Shown here in pieces: positions 1 to 5,899 of a stretch of 7,475 bases of DNA. This DNA is from Betaproteobacteria bacterium (GTDB taxonomy: Bacteria > Pseudomonadota > Gammaproteobacteria > Burkholderiales > SG8-39), in contig VBCJ01000048.1 of assembly GCA_005884335.1 (NCBI GenBank), positions 1 to 7,475 of the forward strand. The letters run 5' to 3'. The position numbers were made by a program, and so were the translations under genes. Each line of letters opens with the position of its first letter. Within the stretch, counting starts at the first letter, position 1. The notes under the pieces were generated by a model. That model searched no databases and was not told where the DNA came from. It saw nothing but the letters and a program-made list of their open reading frames with translations.

Positions 1-2
1 AA

Positions 3-1307
3 TTTCCGAAATTCAGTCCCGCCGATCTTTCCGCGATGCGCCGCATGAGCTACGCGGAGCTCGCGCTCGCGATCCTGTCGAAGTTCGCCGACGATATTCT
101 CACCGGAGACCTGAAAGGGCTGGTGGACAAGACCTACACGAAGGAAATCTTCGGCAGCGAGGACGTTACGCCGGTGAAAAAGCTGGAGCGGGGCCTCTAT
201 CTCCTCGGCCTCTCCGACGGACCGTCGCTCGCCTTCAAGGACGTCGCGCTGCAGCTCCTCGGAAACCTCTTCGAGTACGTGCTCGAGAAGCACGGCAGGT
301 GGCTCAACGTGGTCGGCGCGACTTCCGGCGACACGGGGTCGTCCGCCGAGTACGCGCTGCGCGGCAAGAAGAACATCAAGGTTTTCATGCTATCGCCGCA
401 GGGCCGCATGAGCGCGTTCCAGGCGGCGCAGATGTACTCGCTGCAGGACGCCAACATCTTCAACATCGCCGTGCGCGGCGTCTTCGACGACTGCCAAGAT
501 ATCGTCAAGGTGATCTCGGGCGATTTTGCGTTCAAGGCGAGGCACCGCATCGGCGTGGTCAACTCGATCAACTGGGCGCGCGTCGCGGCGCAGGTCGTGT
601 ATTACTTCAAGGCGTATTTCGCCGTGGGCGGGGAAGCGTCCTTCGCCGTGCCTACCGGCAACTTCGGCAACGTCTACGCCGGGCACGTCGCAAGGAAGAT
701 GGGCCTGCCGATCAGGAAGCTCATCGTCGCGACCAACGAGAACGACGTGCTCGACGAGTTCTTCCGCACCGGCCGCTATCGCGTGCGCAAGGCGGCCGAG
801 GTGAAGGCCACCAGCAGTCCCTCGATGGACATCTCGAAGTCGTCGAACTTCGAACGCTACGCATTCGATCTCGTCGGGCGCGATCCGGGCAAGCTGAAGG
901 CCTTGTGGACGCAGCTCGATCTCGAAGGCGCTTTCGACCTGGCGGGGACGGAGTATTTCGAACGCGTGGCCGGGACGGGGTTCGTCTCCGGTTCGAGCAC
1001 GCATGCGGATCGGCTGACCACCATCCGGCGCGTCTGGAAGGACTATGGCGTCATGATCGACCCGCACACCGCCGACGGCGTGAAGGTCGGGCTCGAACAC
1101 CGCGAGCAGAACGTTCCGCTCGTATGCATGCAGACTGCCCAGGCCGCGAAATTCGCGGAAACGATGCGCGAAGCGCTTGGCCGGGAGCCACAGCGTCCGG
1201 CCGGATTCGAGAACCTGGAGAAATTGCCGCAGCGTTTCGAAATCATGGATGCCGACGTGGGGCAAGTCAGACACTACATCTCAGCGGCGACGTCGCATTC
1301 CGTGTGA
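3..1307 (+). CDS. thrC: Threonine synthase, 5'-truncated by window edge
   Basis: PLP enzyme that converts O-phosphohomoserine to threonine, the last step of threonine biosynthesis in the cytoplasm. The frame is open to the first bases, and the residues before the first ATG (36) read as normal threonine synthase (FPKFSPADLSAM), so the real start lies upstream and an estimated 40-50 residues are missing. Visible family marks are the PLP-binding lysine in GPSLAFKD (Lys codon 237-239), the glycine-rich GATSGDTGSS loop (315-344), NSINWARVAAQ after position 560, and the phosphate-binding PTGNFGN loop (651-671). The length and the SSPSMDISKSSNFER stretch fit the long E. coli/fungal-type class rather than the short Bacillus type. 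It lies 48 nt before trpS on the same strand, so cotranscription is possible. In related bacteria hom usually precedes thrC; that part is outside the window. Confidence 0.96.
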   Translation, partial: FPKFSPADLSAMRRMSYAELALAILSKFADDILTGDLKGLVDKTYTKEIFGSEDVTPVKKLERGLYLLGLSDGPSLAFKDVALQLLGNLFEYVLEKHGRWLNVVGATSGDTGSSAEYALRGKKNIKVFMLSPQGRMSAFQAAQMYSLQDANIFNIAVRGVFDDCQDIVKVISGDFAFKARHRIGVVNSINWARVAAQVVYYFKAYFAVGGEASFAVPTGNFGNVYAGHVARKMGLPIRKLIVATNENDVLDEFFRTGRYRVRKAAEVKATSSPSMDISKSSNFERYAFDLVGRDPGKLKALWTQLDLEGAFDLAGTEYFERVAGTGFVSGSSTHADRLTTIRRVWKDYGVMIDPHTADGVKVGLEHREQNVPLVCMQTAQAAKFAETMREALGREPQRPAGFENLEKLPQRFEIMDADVGQVRHYISAATSHSV

Positions 1308-1340
1308 GTTGGCTGGGGTTTGGATGGACATGCGACCCTC

Positions 1341-1346
1341 AAGAGG
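1341..1346 (+). promoter_or_regulatory. Ribosome-binding site that fixes the trpS start
   Basis: AAGAGG lies 9 nt before GTG 1356. This favours the GTG over the longer in-frame TTG at 1320, which would add 12 residues with no family resemblance and has no comparable purine tract before it. Confidence 0.6.
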
Positions 1347-1355
1347 ATCGTTAGC

Positions 1356-2366
1356 GTGGAAGCTAAGAAGCGGATACTGACTGGAATCCGTCCCACCGGG
1401 CCCTTGCACCTCGGCCACTATGCGGGCGCGCTCGAGAACTGGGTGGGCCTGCAGACCCGTTACGACTGCTGCTTCCTGATCGCCGACTATCAGGTGTCTG
1501 ACTATGCTGACGACATCGCGCGGGTGCGGGAGGCGGTATGGGAGGTGGCGCTCGACTGGCTTGCCGTCGGACTCGATCCGGATCGCAGCTCCTTCGTCAT
1601 CGAGAGCCTGATCCCGGAACACGCTGAGCTGACCCTGTGGCTGAGTTGGTTCCTGCCGCTCGGCATGCTCGAGCGCAATCCGACGCTGAAGGCGGAGATG
1701 GAGGAGTTCGGGAGGAGGTCGGTGCCGGTGGCATTCTTCACCTATCCGGTCATGCAGGTGGCGAACATTCTCATGCCCCGTGCCCACCTGGTCCCGGTCG
1801 GGGAGGACCAGCTTCCTCACATCGAGCTCACCCGTGAGGTAGCGCGCCGTTTCAACCGGCAGTTCAAGGAGGTGTTCCCCGAGCCGGAGGGACTGGTGGG
1901 GCGTGTGCCGCGGCTGGTCGGGATCGACGGCCAGGCCAAGATGAGCAAATCGCTGAACAACGCTATCTACCTCAAGGACCCGCCGGCCGTCGTAAACGAG
2001 AAGGTCCGCTCAATGTACACGGATCCGACGCGACTCCGAGCCAGCGATCCCGGCCACGTCGAAGGCAACCCGGTGTTTCTGTACCACGACGTGTTCAACC
2101 CCAACCGCGAGGAGGTGGCGGACCTCAAGGAACGGTATCGCCGCGGTTCAGTCGGGGACGTCGAAGTCAAGCAGAAGCTCGCCACGGCGCTCAACGCTTT
2201 TCTCGACCCGATCCGCGAGCGGCGGGCGCGCTTCGCGGCCAAGATGGGGCTGGTCCGCGACGCCTTGGCCGCCGGCACGGACCGCGCCCGAAAGGCGGCC
2301 CAGGCCACGATGGCATTGGTACACGAAGCCCTCGACCTCCGGTACCTCGAGAAGTTTCGCGGATGA
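1356..2366 (+). CDS. trpS: Tryptophanyl-tRNA synthetase (class I)
   Basis: Charges tRNA-Trp with tryptophan using ATP, in the cytoplasm. From the GTG start the product is 336 aa, the usual length of compact bacterial TrpRS. The Rossmann-fold signature HIGH appears as HLGH (residues 18-21, nt 1407-1418) within GIRPTGPLHLGHYAGAL. The second class I motif is a perfect KMSKS (residues 195-199, nt 1938-1952). LVPVGEDQLPHIELTRE, a TrpRS hallmark, lies between them. The GTG was chosen because AAGAGG sits 9 nt upstream and the protein then opens MEAKKRILTGIRPTG, as family members do. The motif wording (HLGH, GIRPTG, DQLPHIELTRE) differs from E. coli TrpS (TIGN, GAQPSG, DQKQHLELSRD as I recall it). 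It recalls the divergent TrpRS group that includes Deinococcus TrpRS II, so a second or transferred copy is possible. It follows thrC by 48 nt. Confidence 0.95.
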   Translation: MEAKKRILTGIRPTGPLHLGHYAGALENWVGLQTRYDCCFLIADYQVSDYADDIARVREAVWEVALDWLAVGLDPDRSSFVIESLIPEHAELTLWLSWFLPLGMLERNPTLKAEMEEFGRRSVPVAFFTYPVMQVANILMPRAHLVPVGEDQLPHIELTREVARRFNRQFKEVFPEPEGLVGRVPRLVGIDGQAKMSKSLNNAIYLKDPPAVVNEKVRSMYTDPTRLRASDPGHVEGNPVFLYHDVFNPNREEVADLKERYRRGSVGDVEVKQKLATALNAFLDPIRERRARFAAKMGLVRDALAAGTDRARKAAQATMALVHEALDLRYLEKFRG

Positions 2367-2389
2367 CCGCCGAGGGACAGATTTCCGGA

Positions 2390-2395
2390 TAAAAT
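2390..2395 (+). promoter_or_regulatory. Candidate -10 element for the DUF2237 gene
   Basis: TAAAAT lies just after the trpS stop and only 6 nt before ATG 2402, so transcription would begin at or within a base or two of the start codon. No Shine-Dalgarno tract precedes the ATG, which fits a leaderless or near-leaderless mRNA. There is no clear -35 at 16-18 nt. This is an inference from spacing and sequence. Confidence 0.45.
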
Positions 2396-2401
2396 CCCCG
2401 C

Positions 2402-2785
2402 ATGAGCTCCGTCCTCTCCAAGGAAAAGAACGTCCTCGGCGGGCCTTTGCTCGCGTGCAGCTACGATCCGCTCACGGGTTTTTTCCGCGACGGCTGCTGT
2501 GCGACGCACGACGCGGAAGGGGTCGCGCACCTGGTGTGCATCAAGGCGACCGCGGAGTTTCTCGAGTTCAGCCGCTCGCGTGGCAACGATCTCTCCACGC
2601 CGCGCCCGGAGATGCGCTTCAAGGGCCTTGAGCCCGGGGACCGCTGGTGCCTTCACGTGCTGCGCTGGGTCGAGGCCTACAAGGCCGGCATGGCGCCGCA
2701 GGTGGTCCTCGAATCCACTCACGAGAACGTCCTCAAGTACGTCCCGCTGGAGTCGCTGAAGGGCCACGCGCTCGATTTGCACTGA
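2402..2785 (+). CDS. DUF2237 family protein, function unknown
   Basis: A 127-aa soluble protein of the widespread DUF2237 family, whose biochemical role I do not know. The family pattern is clear: NVLGG (10-14) opening the domain, DGCC (30-33), GNDLSTPRPE (61-70), GDRWCLHVLRW (79-89) and VLESTHE (102-108), ending VPLESLKGHALDLH. Adjacent cysteines 32-33 with Cys46, Cys83, His85 and His107 could be metal- or redox-active residues, but that is speculation. No signal peptide or membrane segment is seen. ATG 2402 is used because the family motif begins about ten residues in; no Shine-Dalgarno is present and a TAAAAT box ends 6 nt upstream. It starts 35 nt after trpS and probably has its own promoter, although readthrough from trpS is possible. 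A 130-nt gap follows. Confidence 0.88.
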   Translation: MSSVLSKEKNVLGGPLLACSYDPLTGFFRDGCCATHDAEGVAHLVCIKATAEFLEFSRSRGNDLSTPRPEMRFKGLEPGDRWCLHVLRWVEAYKAGMAPQVVLESTHENVLKYVPLESLKGHALDLH

Positions 2786-2860
2786 ATCCGTGCCGGCCGA
2801 ACCGGGTCGCCGGAAACAATTTGCAACGATTTCTCCCCATTCGGCAACAGTCTGGAAACG

Positions 2861-2886
2861 ACTGCGCGCGAGAATGCTCGCGTAGT
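2861..2886 (+). other. Hairpin in the leader of the Spy-like gene
   Basis: CGCGAG (2867-2872) and CTCGCG (2877-2882) form a perfect 6-bp stem with an AATG loop. A lower stem ACT (2861-2863) / AGT (2884-2886) is possible across a small bulge. It lies about 30 nt before the GTG start and is followed only by TTTCC, so it is not a convincing intrinsic terminator. It may be a leader structure or an operator. The rest of the 2786-2915 gap holds two GGAAAC copies (2812-2817, 2854-2859) and no clear promoter. Confidence 0.35.
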
Positions 2887-2915
2887 TTCCTCAAATCCAT
2901 TCGAAGGAGAGAGAC

Positions 2916-3416
2916 GTGCTTGAAAATCACGGAAAGAAATTGACTGCCGCGCTGTTTGCGGCCGGCCTGCTCGGCGCAGCCTCGAGCTGGGCGCAGATGC
3001 CTGGCGGCGCCGAAGGGATGGGACCGATGCACGGGTTCGAGAGGCTGCACAAGGAGCTGAGACTCAATCCGCAGCAGGAGGAGCTGTGGAAGAAGGCTCA
3101 AGGCCTGCAGCGCGAGGCCTTCCGCTCGATGCGTGCCAGGGCCGAGGAGACGCGCGCCAAGCTGCGCGTCGAGATCGACAAGCCGGGCGCGGACCTCAAG
3201 CAATTCGCGCAGCTGCGCGACCAGCTGCGGGCGCAAACGCAAGCGCAGATGGAAGCGACGCGCAAGCAGGTGCGCGAAGCCTGGTTCGCGGTGTACGACG
3301 CGCTCGATTCCGCGCAGAAGGAACAGGTGAGAGTGGCGATCCGCGACGGCATGGACCGCATGAGCCAGATGGGACGCCGCCACCGTGGCGGACCGCGGGG
3401 CGAAATGCACGGCTAA
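2916..3416 (+). CDS. Spy/CpxP-like periplasmic LTxxQ protein
   Basis: A predicted exported 166-aa helical protein of the Spy/CpxP (LTxxQ) superfamily, whose members act as periplasmic chaperones or stress and metal sensors. The N-terminus has a basic start (HGKK), a hydrophobic core and a SWA-Q cleavage site after about residue 26. One degenerate LTxxQ motif is seen, LNPQQ (50-54); the second copy found in E. coli Spy is not evident. Residues 55-150 are charged and heptad-like, suiting an antiparallel helical cradle. Both mature ends are Met/His/Gly-rich (MPGGAEGMGPMHG, and MSQMGRRHRGGPRGEMHG at the C-terminus), which suggests metal binding. No cysteine is present in the mature part. The GTG start has a strong AAGGAG site (2904-2909) 6 nt upstream. 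The stop overlaps the stop of the convergent metallophosphoesterase gene, and no sensor kinase is nearby. Family assignment is good; exact role is unknown. Confidence 0.8.
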   Translation: MLENHGKKLTAALFAAGLLGAASSWAQMPGGAEGMGPMHGFERLHKELRLNPQQEELWKKAQGLQREAFRSMRARAEETRAKLRVEIDKPGADLKQFAQLRDQLRAQTQAQMEATRKQVREAWFAVYDALDSAQKEQVRVAIRDGMDRMSQMGRRHRGGPRGEMHG

Positions 3417-4366
3417 GGAACCGGCGCAGCTTGCGGCGCCGGGCTCACCTGGAACAGCTGCGGCGACTTCGGGTCGATTCCCGCCCGGACCCAGCGGGTC
3501 TGAGGCGAGCCGAACACGATCACGCGGGTGAAATTCCGGATCGGTTCCCCCGTCGACGGATCGGCGATCGGCTGATCCAGCTTGTAGAGGTGGGTGTCGC
3601 CGTTCACGAACAGGACCGGCTTGCCGAACTTGAGCGCGAGATCGCGCAGAGCGTTGCGGAAATCGGCGAACCCGTTCGACCCCTTGCGCCGCATCTTTCC
3701 CTCGAAGTCGGGATCGCCCTGCGCGAAGATGAGCATTCCGGCGAGGCGGCGCCTTTCAGCCAGCCGAACGCTGTCCTCCAGCCACGCGAACACCGCGGCC
3801 ATGCGCGCGCGGTGTTCGGCGTCCATCGCGGGCGTCCTGCCGAGGTTGTTGTTGCTGCCCTGCACGTTGATGCCGACGAAGAGCACGTCCGCCGCGATCC
3901 AGCGTACGTGCTCGCGGTATTCCCTGTAGCGGCCCGATTGCCGCTCGAGCCTGAGGCTGCGGTTGGCGAGGCTCGTGTCTCCGTATTCGAAGAGCTCGCG
4001 GAACTTGCCCAGGCGTTCCATCGGATCGAAGCCGCTCCGGTGGCAGTCCACCCATTCGTTGTCGCCCGGGACGATCACGAACGGGTGCCTGAATTTCTCG
4101 AACTGGCGTTTCCTCGCCTCGAGCCACTCGTCGGTGCAGGGACCCTGGCCGCCGGTGATGTCGCCGACGTGGATGACGAAGGCGAGTTCCTCGCGGTTGA
4201 TGTCCTCGATCATCGAGTCGAGCGCCGCCGCCTCGGCCGCGCTGTAAGGCGTGTCGCCGATCAGGGCGAATCGGAGCGCGGTGCGCCCTCCGAAGGCCAG
4301 GGGCGGCGCGATGTGCGCCGTGCAGGCGGCAAGCGCGAGCAGCAGGACCCAGGCGAGGTGCCTCAC
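3413..4366 (-). CDS. Calcineurin-like metallophosphoesterase, predicted lipoprotein
   Basis: A 317-aa putative phosphoesterase with a two-metal calcineurin-type fold. Blocks in order: LIGDTPYS (GD at 37-38), VIHVGDITGG (GD 68-69), VPGDNEW (GDNE 101-104), FAQGDPDF (215-221) and VNGDTHLYKLD (255-264, with His259). These stand in for the usual DxH, GDxxD, GNHE and GHxH metal ligands; the canonical His of block I is replaced by Thr-Pro. The N-terminus MRHLAWVLLLALAAC is a lipoprotein signal with an LAAC lipobox (12-15), so the mature protein should be anchored on the periplasmic side. The substrate is unknown. The GTG start at 4366 overlaps the mutS stop as GTGA, which implies translational coupling to mutS. 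The stop overlaps the end of the convergent Spy-like gene. A later in-frame start would remove the lipobox, so the GTG is preferred. Confidence 0.85.
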   Translation of the reverse strand: MRHLAWVLLLALAACTAHIAPPLAFGGRTALRFALIGDTPYSAAEAAALDSMIEDINREELAFVIHVGDITGGQGPCTDEWLEARKRQFEKFRHPFVIVPGDNEWVDCHRSGFDPMERLGKFRELFEYGDTSLANRSLRLERQSGRYREYREHVRWIAADVLFVGINVQGSNNNLGRTPAMDAEHRARMAAVFAWLEDSVRLAERRRLAGMLIFAQGDPDFEGKMRRKGSNGFADFRNALRDLALKFGKPVLFVNGDTHLYKLDQPIADPSTGEPIRNFTRVIVFGSPQTRWVRAGIDPKSPQLFQVSPAPQAAPVP

Positions 4367-5817
4367 AGCCGCTTCAGTTTGTAGAGGAGCTCCAGCGCTT
4401 CGCGTGGGGTGAGCTCGTCGGGATTGGCCGCGGACAGCGCGTCGCGCAGGGCATCGGGTTCGGCGGGCGGCTCGGGCTCGGACTTGCCCGCGGCGAAGAG
4501 GTCCGACTGGCCTCCGCGCGTGAGGCTCGCTTCCTCCAGCATCTGCAGGTACCTGCGCGCGTTGCGCACGACGGCCTTGGGGACGCCGGCGAGCTGCGCG
4601 ACTTGCAGGCCGTAGCTCTGCGACGCCGGGCCTTCCTCGACGGCGTGAAGGAAGACGATGGTGTCCCTGTGCTCGACCGCGTCGAGGTGCACGTTTGCCG
4701 CCGAGGGGTGCTCGAGCGCGAGCCGCGTCATCTCGAAATAGTGGGTGGCGAAGAGCGTGAGCGACTTGTTGCGCTCCAGGAGCTGCCGCGCGATGGCCCA
4801 AGCGAGCGCGAGCCCGTCGAAGGTCGAGGTGCCGCGCCCCACCTCGTCCATCAGCACCAGGCTCCTCTCGGTCGCGTTGTGCAGGATGTTGGCCGATTCG
4901 GTCATCTCGACCATGAAGGTCGAGCGCCCGCCCGCCAGGTCGTCGGCCGCGCCGACGCGCGTGAAGATCTGGTCGATGGGGCCGAGGCGCGCCGCTTTTG
5001 CCGGAACGAAGGAGCCCGCGTGCGCCATCAGCACGATGAGGGCGACCTGGCGCATGTAGGTGGACTTGCCGCCCATGTTGGGCCCGGTGATGAGCAGCAG
5101 CTCGCGCGCGGGCGCGAGCCGCGTGCCGTTGGCGATGAAGGGCTCGACCTGTGCTTCGACGACCGGGTGGCGGCCCGCGTCGATCTCGATGAGGATGTCT
5201 TCGACGAATTCCGGCCTGCAATAGCTGCGCTTCGACGACACACCGGCGAAGCAGGCGAGCACGTCGAGCTGCGCGAGCGCCCGCGCGATGCGCTGCAGCG
5301 CCGGGAGGTGCGCGGCCAGCAGCGCCAGCAGTTCGTCGTAGAGCGATTTTTCCAGCGCAAGCGCGCGGTCGCGGGCCGAGAGGGCCTTGTCCTCGAAAGC
5401 CTTCAGCTCGGGCGTGATGTACCGTTCGGCGTTCTTGAGCGTCTGCCGGCGGCGGTAGTCGGCAGGCACCTTGGCTGCGTGGGCGTTGGTGATCTCGATG
5501 TAGAAGCCGTGCACGTTGTTGTAGGCGACGCGCAGGTTGGGGATGCCGGTGCGGGCGCGCTCGCGCTGCTCCAGCTCCGCGAGGAAGGTCCCGGAGTCGG
5601 TCTGCAGCGCGCGCAGCTCGTCGAGCTCCTTGTTGTAGCCGTCGGCGATCACACCGCCGTCGCGCACCATTGCCGCAGGGTCTTCCAGCACCGCCTGTTT
5701 CAAGAGCGCGAGACACTCAGCCGGGACTTGGAGATCGTCCAGCATCTTTGCGAGGAGCTGTGTGCCGCGCGGGACAGCAGGTGCGAGTTCCGGCAGCAGG
5801 GCGAGGCTGTCGCGCAA
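4363..5817 (-). CDS. MutS C-terminal fragment: core, clamp and ATPase
   Basis: The downstream part of the broken mutS, 484 aa if started at TTG 5817; the frame is open upstream to the junction near 5926 but has no obvious ATG. It keeps the end of core domain III and the clamp (VAYNNVHGFYIEITN). The ATPase domain V is complete: Walker A GPNMGGKST (5059-5085), Walker B/signature DEVGRGTST (4819-4848) and a THYFE motif. Near the end QSDLF resembles a beta-clamp-binding motif, followed by a C-terminal oligomerisation tail (PREALELLYKLKRL). All catalytic residues look intact, which suggests recent breakage. Whether it is translated at all is unknown. It lacks the mismatch-binding domain, so it could not do normal repair alone. 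The downstream lipoprotein gene overlaps its stop. Confidence 0.6.
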   Translation of the reverse strand: MRDSLALLPELAPAVPRGTQLLAKMLDDLQVPAECLALLKQAVLEDPAAMVRDGGVIADGYNKELDELRALQTDSGTFLAELEQRERARTGIPNLRVAYNNVHGFYIEITNAHAAKVPADYRRRQTLKNAERYITPELKAFEDKALSARDRALALEKSLYDELLALLAAHLPALQRIARALAQLDVLACFAGVSSKRSYCRPEFVEDILIEIDAGRHPVVEAQVEPFIANGTRLAPARELLLITGPNMGGKSTYMRQVALIVLMAHAGSFVPAKAARLGPIDQIFTRVGAADDLAGGRSTFMVEMTESANILHNATERSLVLMDEVGRGTSTFDGLALAWAIARQLLERNKSLTLFATHYFEMTRLALEHPSAANVHLDAVEHRDTIVFLHAVEEGPASQSYGLQVAQLAGVPKAVVRNARRYLQMLEEASLTRGGQSDLFAAGKSEPEPPAEPDALRDALSAANPDELTPREALELLYKLKRL

Positions 5818-5899
5818 TGAAGAAAGATCGCGCGGGCGGGCGTTCTTGAGCGCGATGCGGCCGGTGATGCGCTCGACGTCGGCGAAGCGGCGCAGGAGC

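Noticed and set aside
1320..1355. TTG 1320 as the trpS start
   Set aside because: The extra 12 residues do not resemble TrpS N-termini, while GTG 1356 has AAGAGG 9 nt upstream.
2793..2813. CCGGC...GCCGG as a terminator after the DUF2237 gene
   Set aside because: Only a 5-bp stem with an 11-nt loop and no T-tract after it.
3086..4384. 432-codon plus-strand frame
   Set aside because: It is a high-GC shadow: it overlaps the Spy-like gene in another frame and runs antisense to the metallophosphoesterase, and its product is Arg/Glu-rich low complexity.
3413..5716. A single 767-codon minus-strand frame joining mutS sequence to the phosphoesterase
   Set aside because: Its first ~450 residues are out-of-frame mutS translation; only the part from GTG 4366 encodes a real protein.
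4603..5820. 405-codon plus-strand frame antisense to mutS
   Set aside because: Mirror frame of mutS, with Val/Arg/Glu-rich composition and no recognisable domain.
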